A stretch of DNA of 64,000 nt, from NCBI GenBank assembly GCA_021927905.1, contig BLLK01000019.1:1-64000 (forward strand), read 5' to 3'. This DNA comes from Chaetoceros tenuissimus. Lineage: Eukaryota; Bacillariophyta; Thalassiosirophyceae; Chaetocerotales; Chaetocerotaceae. Below are positions 1 to 12,325 of this stretch, one piece after another. The first letter of the stretch is position 1, and each line of letters opens with the position of its first letter. Made by a program: the position numbers and the translations under genes. Under the pieces are notes generated by a model. The model worked only from the letters and a program-made list of their open reading frames with translations, searched no databases and had not been told where the DNA came from.

Positions 1-80
1 CCTAACCCTAAACCTTACCCTAACCCTAACCCTAACCCTAACCCTAACCCTAACCCTAACCCTAACCCTAACCCTAATCC
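1..80. repeat. Telomere, (CCCTAA)n
   Basis: Thirteen or so CCCTAA units (TTAGGG on the other strand), with a couple of imperfect units in the first 20 bases. The C-rich strand reads 5' to 3' from base 1, which is the orientation expected at the left tip of a chromosome, so the window very probably starts at a true chromosome end. TTAGGG-type telomeres are usual for diatoms. Confidence 0.95.
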
Positions 81-360
81 AATGTTCTGAATCAAATGTT
101 ATAAATCTCACGTTCTGAATCCAATGTTCTCAATCTCAAGTTCTGAACTACAAGTTTCTCAATCCAATGTTCTCCATCCAATGTTCTCCATCCAATGTTC
201 TGGCTCCCAAGTTCTCAATCCAATGTTCTCCATCCAATGTTCTCCATCCAATGTTCTGGCTCCCAAGTTCTCAATCCCAATGTTCTCCATCCAATGTTCT
301 GGCTCCCAAGTTCTAAATCTCAAGTTATCAATCCAATGTTCTGAATCCTAACTATTTTTT
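81..360. repeat. 14-bp subtelomeric minisatellite, block 1
   Basis: Degenerate tandem array of a 14-bp unit of the form CTCAATCCAATGTT, with variants carrying CCCAAGTT or GGCTCC. It begins directly after the telomere. Open frames through it (for example 124-351) only translate the repeat and are not genes. Confidence 0.9.
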
Positions 361-370
361 TGTATTCATC

Positions 371-945
371 TTGAACGAAACTGAAATTCTATTAGAAAAT
401 CCATACCATCACAAAAATCCTTATCATCACAAAAATCAATACTATCACAAAAATATATTTCATCACAAAAATCCATACAATCACCTAAATAATTTCCTAA
501 ATATCCATACACTTCAAAAAAATCCATACAATTCAAAAAAATCCATTACTATATTAAAAATTGTATACTCTATAACAGTATTTGTGGAACCATTACTAAA
601 TAGAAAATCCATATCATCACAAAAATCCATATCATCACAAAAATCCATATTTCTCTAAAAATCCATACAATTCAAAAAAAATTCATACTATTCAAAAAAA
701 TCAATTGCTGGAGAAAAACTTGTATAATTTATGATAGTTTTTGCAGAACCATTATTAAACAGAAAATCCATACCATCAAAAAAATCAATACTATCCAAAA
801 AATCAATACTATTGAAAAAATCAATACTATCGAAAAAATTAATACTATCAAAAAAATCAATACTATCGAAAAAATCAATACTATCAAAAAAATCAATACT
901 ATCAAAAAAATCAATACTATCAAAAAAATCCATAAGTAAGACACA
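371..945. repeat. A-rich minisatellites (17-18 bp units), copy 1
   Basis: Two related arrays. From about 400 to 660 the units are ATCCATACCATCACAAA-like. From about 776 to 943 there are about ten 17-bp units of the form AAAAAATCAATACTATC. The array is open in several frames on both strands, giving Ile/Phe/Asp- or Lys/Ser-rich translations that are artefacts of the period. Confidence 0.9.
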
Positions 946-1007
946 TACTTCCAGCAGTAAGTCGAAATCCCTATTAGTTCTTAATTTGTCAATCAAACCG
1001 TTATCAC

Positions 1008-1640
1008 TTGATCAAACATTCTCAATCCAATGTTATAAATCTCAAGTTCTCAATTAAATGTTATAAATCTCAAGTTCTCAATCCAATGTTCTCAATCCAA
1101 TGTTCTCAATCCAATGTTCTCAATCCAATGTTCTCAATCCAATGTTCTCAATCCAATGTTCTCAATCCAATGTTATATTTCCCAAGTTCTGAATCCCAAG
1201 TTCTGAATCCCAAGTTCTGAATCCCAAGTTCTGAATCCAATGTTCTGAATCCAATGTTTTCAAACCAATGTTTTCAATCCAATGTTCTGACTCCCAAGTT
1301 CTGAATCCCAAGTTCTCAATCCAATATTTTTAATTCAATGTTCTCAATCCAATGTTCTGAATCAAATGTTATAAATCTCACGTTCTGAATCCAATGTTCT
1401 CAATCTCAAGTTCTGAACTACAAGTTCTCAATCCAATGTTCTGAATCCAATGTTCTCCATCCAATGTTCTGGCTCCCAAGTTCTCAATCCAATGTTCTCC
1501 ATCCAATGTTCTCCATCCAATGTTCTGGCTCCCAAGTTCTCAATCCAATGTTCTCCATCCAATGTTCTCCATCCAATGTTCTGGCTCCCAAGTTCTAAAT
1601 CTCAAGTTATCAATCCAATGTTCTGAATCCTAACTATTTT
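1008..1640. repeat. 14-bp subtelomeric minisatellite, block 2
   Basis: Same 14-bp unit family as the block next to the telomere. It contains a run of seven near-perfect CTCAATCCAATGTT units at about 1070-1170, followed by CTGAATCCCAAGTT variants. The second half (from about 1348) belongs to the large duplication described separately. Confidence 0.9.
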
Positions 1641-2262
1641 TTTGTATTCATCTTGAACGAAACTGAAATTCCTATTAGAAAATCCATACCATCACAAAAA
1701 TCCTTATCATCACAAAAATCAATACTATCACAAAAATATATTTCATCACAAAAATCCATACAATCACCAAAATAATTTCCTAAATATCCATACACTTCAA
1801 AAAAATCCATACAATTCAAAAAAATCCATTACTATATTAAAAATTGTATACTCTATAACAGTATTTGTGGAACCATTACTAAATAGAAAATCCATATCAT
1901 CACAAAAATCCATATCATCACAAAAATCCATATTTCTCTAAAAATCCATACAATTCAAAAAAAATTCATACTATTCAAAAAAATCAATTGCTGGAGAAAA
2001 ACTTGTATAATTTATGATAGTTTTTGCAGAACCATTATTAAACAGAAAATCCATACCATCAAAAAAATCAATACTATCCAAAAAATCAATACTATTGAAA
2101 AAATCAATACTATCGAAAAAATTAATACTATCAAAAAAATCAATACTATCGAAAAAATCAATACTATCAAAAAAATCAATACTATCAAAAAAATCAATAC
2201 TATCAAAAAAATCCATAAGTAAGACACATACTTCCAGCAGTAAGTCGAAATCCCTATTAGTT
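1348..2262. repeat. Second copy of a 0.9-kb subtelomeric block
   Basis: The block 78-979 is repeated here at an offset of 1270-1283 bp with very few differences, minisatellites included (the 17-bp array recurs at 2058-2212). The copies diverge abruptly after CTATTAGTT. Copy 1 runs into unique DNA and more 14-bp units; copy 2 runs straight into the 330-bp satellite. This is a recent segmental duplication within the subtelomere. Confidence 0.9.
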
Positions 2263-5200
2263 AGAGTTACTTCGTAGTCTGTGATTTGCTTCATATTCTA
2301 TGCGAAAAGGAATAAGCTACTTAGGTAGTGCACAAGGTCAAAGAGTCATTACTTGTTGTGAAGAAAGAAAGTGGATTTAAGTATAATACCTTGACTTCCT
2401 TTTGTAGTCCAAATGAGAAAGGTTATGTTTGAAGCTACTTGAGTAGTGAATGAGGTGGATAAGTTGCTGCTTCATGTGAAATAAGAAAGTGGAGTGAAGT
2501 AATGCCTCGAGTTACTTCGTAGTCTGTGATTTGCTCATCAAGCGAGTTACTTCGTAGTCTGTGATTTGCATCATATTCTATGCGAAAAGGAATAAGCTAC
2601 TCAGGTGAAAGAAAGAGGATGGAAGTATCACCTCAAAATACTTCGTCATTCACACGAGATACGAAAGTAAAAAGGAACGCTACTTCATGAAAGAACGAGA
2701 TTCATAAGTCGTTAAGGAGTAGGTAAAGGACTTCTAGCTGATATCTCTAAAAGCTTCGTCGAAGCTACTTAAGTAGTGAATGAGCTGCTTCATGTGAAAT
2801 AAGAAAGTGGAGTGAAGTAATGCCTCGAGTTACTTCGTAGTCTATGATTTGCTCATCGAGCGAGTTACTTCGTAGTCTGTGATTTGCTTCATATTCTATG
2901 CGAAAAGGAATAAGCTACTCAGGTGAAAGAAAGAGGATGGAAGTATCAACTCAACATACTTCGTCATTCACACGAGATACGAAAGTAAAAAGGAACGCTA
3001 CTTCATGAAAGAACGAGATCTATTAGTCGTTAAGGAGTAGGTAAAGGACTTCTAGCTTATACCTCTAAAAGCTTCGTCGAAGCTACTTGAGTAGTGAATG
3101 AGGTGGATAAGTTGCTGCTTCATGTGAAATAAGAAAGTGGAGTGAAGTAATGCCTCGAGTTACTTCGTAGTCTGTGATTTGCTCATCAAGCGAGTTACTT
3201 CGTAGTCTGTGATTTGCATCATATTCTATGCGAAAAGGAATAAGCTACTCAGGTGAAAGAAAGAGGATGGAAGTATCAACTCAACATACTTCGTCATTCA
3301 CACGAGATACGAAAGTAAAAAGGAACGCTACTTCATGAAAGAACGAGATTCATAAGTCGTTAAGGAGTAGGTATAGGACTTCTAGCTTATACCTCTAAAA
3401 GCTTCGTCGAAGCTACTTGAGTAGTGAATGAGGTGGATAAGTTGCTGCTTCATGTGAAATAAGAAAGTGGAGTGAAGTAATGCCTCGAGTTACTTCGTAG
3501 TCTGTGATTTGCTCATCAAGCGAGTTACTTCGTAGTCTGTGATTTGCTTCATATTCTATGCGAAAAGGAATAAGCTACTCAGGTGAAAGAAAGAGGATGG
3601 AAGTATCAACTCAACATACTTCTTCATTCACACGAGATACAAAAGTAAAAAGGAACGCTACTTCATGAAAGAACGAGATCTATTAGTCGTTAAGGAGTAG
3701 GTATAGGACTTCTAGCTTATACCTCTAAAAGCTTCGTCGAAGCTACTTGAGTAGTGAATGAGGTGGATAAGTTGCTGCTTCATGTGAAATAAGAAAGTGG
3801 AGTGAAGTAATGCCTCGAGTTACTTCGTAGTCTGTGATTTGCTCATCAAGCGAGTTACTTCGTAGTCTGTGATTTGCTTCATATTCCATGCGAAAAGGAA
3901 TAAGCTACTCAGGTGAAAGAAAGAGGATGGAAGTATCAACTCAACATACTTCGTCATTCACACGAGATACGAAAGTAAAAAGGAACGCTACTTCATGAAA
4001 GAACGAGATTCATAAGTCGTTAAGGAGTAGGTATAGGACTTCTAGCTTATACCTCTAAAAGCTTCGTCGAAGCTACTTGAGTAGTGAATGAGGTGGATAA
4101 GTTGCTGCTTCATGTGAAATAAGAAAGTGGAGTGAAGTAATGCCTCGAGTTACTTCGTAGTCTGTGATTTGCTCATCAAGCGAGTTACTTCGTAGTCTGT
4201 GATTTGCTTCATATTCTATGCGAAAAGGAATAAGCTACTCAGGTGAAAGAAAGAGGATGGAAGTATCAACTCAACATACTTCTTCATTCACACGAGATAC
4301 AAAAGTAAAAAGGAACGCTACTTCATGAAAGAACGAGATTCATAAGTCGCTTAGGAGTAGGTATAGGACTTCTAGCTTATACCTCTAAAAGCTTCGTCGA
4401 AGCTACTTGAGTAGTGAATGAGGTTGATGGGTTGCTGCTTCATGTGAAATAAGAAAGTGGAGTGAAGTAATGCCTCGAGTTACTTCGTAGTCTGTGATTT
4501 GCTCATCAAGCGAGTTACTTCGTAGTCTGTGATTTGCTTCATATTCTATGCGAAAAGGAATAAGCTACTCAGGTGAAAGAAAGAGGATGGAAGTATCACC
4601 TTAAAACACTTCGTCATTCACACGAGATACGAAAGTAAAAAGGAACGCTACTTCATGAAAGAACGAGATCTATTAGTCGTTAAGGAGTAGGTAAAGGACT
4701 TCTAGCTGATATCTCTAAAAGCTTCGTCGAAGCTACTTAAGTAGTGAATGAGCTGCTTCATGTGAAATAAGAAAGTGGAGTGAAGTAATGCCTCGAGTTA
4801 CTTCGTAGTCTGTGATTTGCTCATCAAGCGAGTTACTTCGTAGTCTGTGATTTGCTTCATATTCTATGCGAAAAGGAATAAGCTACTCAGGTGAAAAAAA
4901 GAGGATTGAAGTATCACCTCAAAATACTTCGTCATTCACACGAGATACGAAAGTAAAAAGGAACGCTACTTCATGAAAGAACGAGATTCTATTAGTCGTT
5001 AAGGAGTAGGTATAGGACTTCTAGCTTATACCTCTAAAAGCTTCGTCGAAGCTACTTGAGTAGTGAATGAGGTTGATGGGTTGCTGCTTCATGTGAAATA
5101 AGAAAGTGGAGTGAAGTAATGCCTCGAGTTACTTCGTAGTCTGTGATTTGCTCATCAAGCGAGTTACTTCGTAGTCTGTGATTTGCTTCATATTCTATGC

Positions 5201-8200
5201 GAAAAGGAATAAGCTACTCAGGTGAAAGAAAGAGGATGGAATTATCACCTTAAAACACTTCGTCATTCACACGAGATACAAAAGTAAAAAGGAACGCTAC
5301 TTCATGAAAGAACGAGATTCTATTAGTCGTTAAGGAGTAGGTAAAGGACTTCTAGCTGATATCTCTAAAAGCTTCGTCGAAGCTACTTAAGTAGTGAATG
5401 AGCTGCTTCATGTGAAATAAGAAAGTGGAGTGAAGTAATGCCTCGAGTTACTTCGTAGTCTGTGATTTGCTCATCGAGCGAGTTACTTCGTAGTCTGTGA
5501 TTTGCTTCATATTCCATGCGAAAAGGAATAAGCTACTTAGGTAGTGCACAAGGTCAAAGAGTCACAACTTGTTGTGAAGAAAGAAAGTGGATTTAAGTAT
5601 AAAACCTTGACTTCCTTTTGTAGTCCACATGAGAAAGGTTAAGTTTGAAGCTACTTGAGTAGTGAATGAGGTGGATAAGTTGCTGCTTCATGTGAAATAA
5701 GAAAGTGGAGTGAAGTAATGCCTCGAGTTACTTCGTAGTCTGTGATTTGCTCATCAAGCGAGTTACTTCGTAGTCTGTGATTTGCTTCATATTCTATGCG
5801 AAAAGGAATAAGCTACTCAGGTGAAAAAAAGAGGATTGAAGTATCACCTCAAAATACTTCGTCATTCACACGAGATACGAAAGTAAAAAGGAACGCTACT
5901 TCATGAAAGAACGAGATTCATAAGTCGTTAAGGAGTAGGTATAGGACTTCTAGCTGATATCTCTAAAAGCTTCGTCGAAGCTACTTGAGTAGTGAATAAG
6001 GTGGATAAGTTGCTGCTTCATGTGAAATAAGAAAGTGGAGTGAAGTAATGCCTCGAGTTACTTCGTAGTCTGTGATTTGCTCATCAAGCGAGTTACTTCG
6101 TAGTCTGTGATTTGCTTCATATTCTATGCGAAAAGGAATAAGCTACTCAGGTGAAAGAAAGAGGATGGAAGTATCAACTCAACATACTTCGTCATTCACA
6201 CGAGATACGAAAGTAAAAAGGAACGCTACTTCATGAAAGAACGAGATTCATAAGTCGTTAAGGAGTAGGTATAGGACTTCTAGCTTATACCTCTAAAAGC
6301 TTCGTCGAAGCTACTTGAGTAGTGAATGAGGTGGATAAGTTGCTGCTTCATGTGAAATAAGAAAGTGGAGTGAAGTAATGCCTCGAGTTACTTCGTAGTC
6401 TGTGATTTGCTCATCAAGCGAGTTACTTCGTAGTCTGTGATTTGCATCATATTCTATGCGAAAAGGAATAAGCTACTCAGGTGAAAGAAAGAGGATGGAA
6501 GTATCAACTCAACATACTTCGTCATTCACACGAGATACGAAAGTAAAAAGGAACGCTACTTCATGAAAGAACGAGATTCATAAGTCGTTAAGGAGTAGGT
6601 AAAGGACTTCTAGCTTATACCTCTAAAAGCTTCGTCGAAGCTACTTGAGTAGTGAATGAGGTGGATAAGTTGCTGCTTCATGTGAAATAAGAAAGTGGAG
6701 TGAAGTAATGCCTCGAGTTACTTCGTAGTCTGTGATTTGCTCATCAAGCGAGTTACTTCGTAGTCTGTGATTTGCTTCATATTCCATGCGAAAAGGAATA
6801 AGCTACTCAGGTGAAAGAAAGAGGATGGAAGTATCAACTCAACATACTTCGTCATTCACACGAGATACGAAAGTAAAAAGGAACGCTACTTCATGAAAGA
6901 ACGAGATTCATAAGTCGTTAAGGAGTAGGTATAGGACTTCTAGCTTATACCTCTAAAAGCTTCGTCGAAGCTACTTGAGTAGTGAATGAGGTTGATGGGT
7001 TGCTGCTTCATGTGAAATAAGAAAGTGGAGTGAAGTAATGCCTCGAGTTACTTCGTAGTCTGTGATTTGCTCATCAAGCGAGTTACTTCGTAGTCTGTGA
7101 TTTGCTTCATATTCCATGCGAAAAGGAATAAGCTACTCAGGTGAAAGAAAGAGGATGGAAGTATCAACTCAACATCCTTCTTCATTCACACGAGATACGA
7201 AAGTAAAAAGGAACGCTACTTCATGAAAGAACGAGATTCATAAGTCGTTAAGGAGTAGGTATAGGACTTCTAGCTTATACCTCTAAAAGCTTCGTCGAAG
7301 CTACTTGAGTAGTGAATGAGGTGGATAAGTTGCTGCTTCATGTGAAATAAGAAAGTGGAGTGAAGTAATGCCTCGAGTTACTTCGTAGTCTGTGATTTGC
7401 TCATCAAGCGAGTTACTTCGTAGTCTGTGATTTGCTTCATATTCCATGCGAAAAGGAATAAGCTACTCAGGTGAAAGAAAGAGGATGGAAGTATCAACTC
7501 AACATACTTCTTCATTCACACGAGATACGAAAGTAAAAAGGAACGCTACTTCATGAAAGAACGAGATTCATAAGTCGTTAAGGAGTAGGTATAGGACTTC
7601 TAGCTTATACCTCTAAAAGCTTCGTCGAAGCTACTTGAGTAGTGAATGAGGTGGATAAGTTGCTGCTTCATTTGAAATAAGAAAGTGGAGTGAAGTAATG
7701 CCTCGAGTTACTTCGTAGTCTGTGATTTGCTCATCAAGCGAGTTACTTCGTAGTCTGTGATTTGCTTCATATTCCATGCGAAAAGGAATAAGCTACTCAG
7801 GTGAAAGAAAGAGGATGGAAGTATCACCTCAAAATACTTCGTCATTCACACGAGATACGAAAGTAAAAAGGAACGCTACTTCATGAAAGAACGAGATTCA
7901 TAAGTCGTTAAGGAGTAGGTAAAGAACTTCTAGCTGATATCTCTAAAAGCTTCGTCGAAGCTTCTTGAGTAGTGAATGAGGTGGATAAGTTGCTGCTTCA
8001 TTTGAAATAAGAAAGTGGAGTGAAGTAATGCCTCGAGTTACTTCGTAGTCTGTGATTTGCTCATCGAGCGAGTTACTTCGTAGTCTGTGATTTGCTTCAT
8101 ATTCTATGCGAAAAGGAATAAGCTACTCAGGTGAAAGAAAGAGGATGGAAGTATCAACTCAACATACTTCGTCATTCACACGAGATACAAAAGTAAAAAG

Positions 8201-8263
8201 GAACGCTACTTCATGAAAGAACGAGATTCATAAGTCGTTAAAGAGTAGGTAAAGGACTTCTAG
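2263..8263. repeat. 330-bp subtelomeric satellite, about 18 tandem units
   Basis: Units are aligned by the landmark TGCCTCGAGTTACTTCGTAG, which falls near 2503, 2822, 3151, 3481, 3811, 4141, 4471, 4789, 5120, 5439, 5729, 6049 and every 330 bp on to 8029. The commonest spacing is exactly 330. A shorter form (about 318) lacks 12 bp around GAGGTGGATAAGTTGCTGC. A third form, at about 2316-2430 and 5535-5645, carries a different internal segment with GTAGTGCACAAGGTC. Each unit holds a 35-bp internal direct duplication (GAGTTACTTCGTAGTCTG, twice) and a 15-bp palindrome AGCTTCGTCGAAGCT. There is no credible ORF. Confidence 0.95.
8255..8263. repeat. LINE target-site duplication, left copy
   Basis: GACTTCTAG, a normal part of the satellite unit, is present on both sides of the inserted LINE (here and at 11759-11767). 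Joining the flanks restores an uninterrupted satellite unit (GGACTTCTAGCTTATACC). Confidence 0.88.
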
Positions 8264-11200
8264 CGACTTACACTAACTCTACAGTAGGCCTCCGCATAGG
8301 ACATCATCTTTTCCTTCACATACATTCGCACCAGCTCACCAACTATGGCAGGATCCGCACCAAAACTATCGACGGTGTTCAAGTTAAAATTTCACCACAC
8401 CCCAATCTTGCCCTAGCATTGGCTAACACATGGGCAGATAGAGCAGCATCTAGGATGGCCCTGGCGCTACTTCCAGCACTTCCACACTTCCTCCTATTCG
8501 ACATATCACATCCGCCGATGCAAACTTTACAATACATATTTCAGCACAGAGCGCGACTGGTCAACACAGACATCACACAATATATACTAAATCAATTTAC
8601 GAGTCACAACTACAAGCTTGCAATCGAGAATCCGGCACAGTGGTTCCTTCGATTTTGCCCATACTTCTCTGATCCCCTCAATACATTTCAAACCTCAACA
8701 ACTCTCCGAAATATAGCTCAGGAGAAGGCACATTCCCATCAGCGAATGATCCACATCTTTGACGAGTACAGAAAATGCTTCCAGCTCTCTTGTCATCCAA
8801 ATGAAACCATGCCAAAAACAAAAATCACTACTACCATGCTATCATGTCCCTTCTGCCCAGATTCTTCAATACCAGCTTCTACAGCTCACTTCCACCTTGC
8901 TTGTACACATGGCACAATCTCGAATAAACGTAGAACTCTCCTTGGACCAATCAATGACATCCTTCATGCTCTCGACAGCCTCACTAGATACATGATAAAT
9001 ACCATCCAACCTAACCCACAGCCCAATAGATTTATCCCAAGATTCTCTCTCTTCCTTCGCGCAGCTATTCAGAATGCAACACTCATTACACCACTCTCGG
9101 AAAAGGAGCAACAGGAATACATTAACACTACCATCTACCCTCCATTTGAAGAGCTCGGCTATCCTAGTAAGCCGCACTGGATTGGAAACCCCACTGTCCA
9201 TCCACCTCTTACGCCTACAGATGCGCATTACACGCATCTTATGGGTCCATCCAGTACAACACCAACTTATCCAGATGAACACACTGCCGTCATTGCCTTA
9301 CTCGGACTACTCCCAACAAATACCCATCTTGCAATAGAAGAATACATCCATATGATAACCACTAAATACACTCAAGCCATCCGCATTCATCAGACAGCAC
9401 AGGAAAGACTGGATGCACAGCCTCTCACAATTGCAGAACTGTATACGCAGTTACAATCAACAGGAGCCGAATCTGCCGAACAAGATACTCTATGCCATCT
9501 CCTACAGCCTACCGATGCAAGCACACTATCAGCATATTGTCTCAAGATGTACCATCGACTACTCAAGCAGCTTCAAACTAAAACAGAAAAACTCCAAAGC
9601 AAAATACAGAGTGTACTCAATGAGTACAAGGACAACCAGATTCAAACCTATAAAAAAGCCCAACCTCCAAAAGAAGGAGAGCTTCCTTCGTCAAAGCCAA
9701 CACCAGTCCCGAGTAAGAAAAGACCAAGGGTTCCGTGCCAAGGAACATGGTGCACGCTCAAACAGTTCGCGGCCATGCCATATACACTGACAAGCACAGC
9801 ATCCGACTGCAGCCAATGTACGCTCATGCAAGAAGCGGTTCAGCTCTCCACTAAAATTATTGCACAGCTCATCCCAAGACCATCGGCCATGGCGCTCCTT
9901 TCCCAATATACACCACTTGCACCACACCAAATGCAACTCCATACTCTAGCCAATAATACAGCGGCAAGCCCAGTACCACTGGATGAAATCAGAGATATCA
10001 TCTGCAACTCCATTCCTACCACTATCATCAACCAAATATCACCTAGGCTGAACTTCCTTCATCCGGACGATGCGCACTACAGCGACCCAGATCACTCCCT
10101 CCAGGACTTAGTTCTCCAACATGTGGCATATGCAACCCTCATTTCTACTTCCCCAGCTCTCACACATGAATTCCCATCTCTCCGCAATCCATATCACATC
10201 CATCGGCTACTTACAAGAGCAACAACATTCTGCAAGTGCACAGAATCTGCTCCAGTTGTCCACAATGACACCAATATATGCCGACAATGCTCGTCCCTAA
10301 TTAAAAACAATCATCGTCCGACAGATGTCTCCCAAGCAACATACACCACCTGTATCTCTTGTGATCAAGTCCTCCACGATATTAAATATCCTAATATGCC
10401 CTGTGAATCCTGCTTCCTTACGGCAATCATCATCCAAAATAATCCAGCACAAACATGGTATACGCTCACGTATCGGACAACGCCCAACATGAGTGCAGTT
10501 GTCCATACTACTCCCTACAGCTACATTAGTCACATCATACCGTCCACGGTGCACCATCAAGATATTTCTCCAGAAGAAATATTTCAACCAAGACAGGAAC
10601 CTCTTCTACGAGAACAATACCCTTACACTGAAGATCCTGACTTTCACTTTCAGGAACTCCTGGAGGATGTACCCTTCACTGAGCTCAAGCCATTCCCACC
10701 GCGACCGAAACCAATGGAATTCCCTGACCAATATGCGGAAGCTACATCACATAATATAGTTACCAAAGTTCATCAAACATTCCATCCCAAAAAGTTTCCA
10801 TCCCTCCGGCCACTCTACCTCACGTACAGTCACCCGACCTTCCCATATTTCGACGATATCCGAGAACCTGAGTTTGGACACTATCCAGAGGCATATATCG
10901 ACACGAATCTTCCAAATCTTGCAAAAGCACTTCCATATATTCAAATTCGACAAGTCTCTATAACACAAGATCATCCGCTTCCGACAAAACAACTCCAACT
11001 AACCACCGACTATCAAACAATCATAACATGGAGCTTTACGGATCATCCTAAAAGGGACCCCAACCAAAGACTTGGCCCTATACCAGAATCATTCATAATA
11101 ACAGTATATCCGGCCCTCCATCCACCGTTCCAATATCGCATGTACTTTCATCCCGGATCGCAGATTGAGGAACTGCCTGAATACCACTTTCCACAAAATA

Positions 11201-11538
11201 CCATCCCTGTACATTATATCAGCCTGCGCCCGAAGGAGACACCAACACTGCATGTTCTAGCAGCGATATACCTCACAGCAACAATTCCGCCACAATGCCT
11301 CAGCTCCAACACAATACAGGACTTCGATATTCTAAATCCAAACAGTATGACCAGAATTTTCAGAGAAATGACATATCTTCACGCAATCCTCCATGACGAC
11401 TCCTACCTAGACTCAATGCAACACATCACCTCACCCTGGACACTCACCTATAATAAACCAAAACCGTACAACTCCATCACAAAAAAATATCAATACATTG
11501 GCGAAGGAATAGAGAAGGTACATCATAAAAAATCCTAG
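8264..11538 (+). CDS. LINE ORF2 C-terminus (RNase H end plus zinc-knuckle region), partial
   Basis: The frame is open from the insertion boundary to a TAG at 11536-11538, about 1,090 codons, with no start codon because the element is 5'-truncated. The first 60 or so residues look like the end of an RNase HI fold: HIHSHQ (the usual position of the flap His) followed by NTWADRAA, where the Asp would be the last catalytic acid. About 140 residues later comes a C-x2-C-x12-H-x6-H cluster (CPFC...HFHLACTH), the kind of Cys/His knuckle seen at the end of LINE ORF2 proteins. Further CxxC pairs occur mid-protein (CKC, CRQC, CISC, CESC), suggesting a second zinc-binding unit. Codon use is C/A-rich, unlike the neighbouring host genes. 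The family assignment rests on motifs only. Confidence 0.75.
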
Positions 11539-11562
11539 TGGCTTTCTGCGAAAGTCACTAGG
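11534..11562 (+). other. Hairpin over the LINE stop codon and 3' UTR start
   Basis: CCTAGTGGCTTTC and GAAAGTCACTAGG pair as a 13-bp stem (one G:U) with a 3-nt loop. The ORF's TAG stop lies in the left arm. The rest of the 3' UTR (to 11728) has at least two further pairings, GTTACAG/CTGTAAC and GTCACA/TGTGAT. LINE 3' UTR hairpins commonly serve as recognition sites for the element's own reverse transcriptase; that role is inferred here. Confidence 0.7.
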
Positions 11563-11728
11563 ACACACCGAGTTACAGGGAGGAGAAATCCGTCTGTAAC
11601 TAGGGTCACAGTATAAATAATGTGATCTCGGTCCCGCAGCGTCCTATATTAACACCTTTTATCGCTGCCTGAAATATCGGCGTGATAGCGGGAAGGGTGG
11701 TAGTACGTCCAAGGTAAACTAGAAAGAT

Positions 11729-11758
11729 AACCTAAACCTAAACCTAAACCTAAACCTA
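11729..11758 (+). repeat. (AACCTA)5 tail of the LINE
   Basis: Five perfect AACCTA (CCTAAA) units end the element immediately before the right target duplication. The unit differs by one base from this chromosome's telomere unit (CCCTAA). Confidence 0.9.
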
Positions 11759-12325
11759 GACTTCTAGCTTATACCTCTAAAAGCTTTGTCGAAGCTACTT
11801 GAGTAGTGAATGAGGTTGATGGGTTGCTGCTTCATGTGAGAAAGGGTAAGTTTGAAGCTACTTGAGTAGTGAATGAGGTTGATGGGTTGCTGCTTCATGT
11901 GAAATAAGAAAGTGGAGTGAAGTAATGCCTCGAGTTACTTCGTAGTCTGTGATTTGCTCATCGAGCGAGTTACTTCGTAGTCTGTGATTTGCTTCATATT
12001 CTATGCGAAAAGGAATAAGCTACTTAGGGTAGTGCACAAGGTCGAAGAGTCACTACTTGTTGTGAAGAAAGAAAGTGGATTTAAGTATAATACCTTGACT
12101 TCCTTTTGTAGTCCACATGAGAAAGGTTAAGTTTGAAGCTACTTGAGTAGTGAATGAGGTTGATGGGTTGCTGCTTCATGTGAAATAAGAAAGTGGAGTG
12201 AAGTAATGCCTCGAGTTACTTCGTAGTCTGTGATTTGTTCATCAAGCGAGTTACTTCGTAGTCTGTGATTTGCTTCATATTCTATGCGAAAAGGAATAAG
12301 CTACTCAGGTGAAAGAAAGAGGATG
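11759..12325. repeat. 330-bp satellite resumes after the LINE
   Basis: Begins with the right-hand target duplication (11759-11767) and continues with two more unit landmarks at about 11926 and 12207, including another copy of the GTAGTGCACAAGGTC variant (12030-12140). It stops abruptly at GAAAGAAAGAGGATGG, where the Myb-like gene region begins. Confidence 0.92.

Larger units (their letters stand above)
8264..11758 (+). mobile_element. 5'-truncated LINE inserted in the satellite
   Basis: About 3.5 kb of unique sequence interrupts the satellite. It has the hallmarks of target-primed reverse transcription: a 9-bp target duplication (GACTTCTAG), a 5' end that begins in mid-ORF, and a short tandem tail, five perfect AACCTA units (11729-11758), in place of poly(A). 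What remains is the last part of an RNase H domain, a long C-terminal region and a structured 3' UTR; endonuclease and reverse transcriptase lie beyond the truncation. The surviving frame is open throughout, so the insertion looks young. RNase H-bearing LINE clades include I, R1, LOA, Tad and RandI/Ambal; I cannot assign one. Confidence 0.88.

Noticed and set aside
124-2294. Many open frames on both strands in the first 2.3 kb, some with Leu/Ile/Phe-rich 'membrane-like' or Asp/Phe-rich translations
   Set aside because: They are direct translations of 14-bp and 17-bp minisatellites; the 17-bp period keeps several frames free of stops.
2263-8263. CRISPR-like regular repeat spacing
   Set aside because: The whole 330-bp unit is repeated with no unique spacers; this is a satellite in a eukaryotic subtelomere.
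8866-9282. Minus-strand ORFs opposite the LINE frame (also 9691-9942, 10297-10587, 10747-10998)
   Set aside because: Shadow frames of the long coding stretch, with no motifs.
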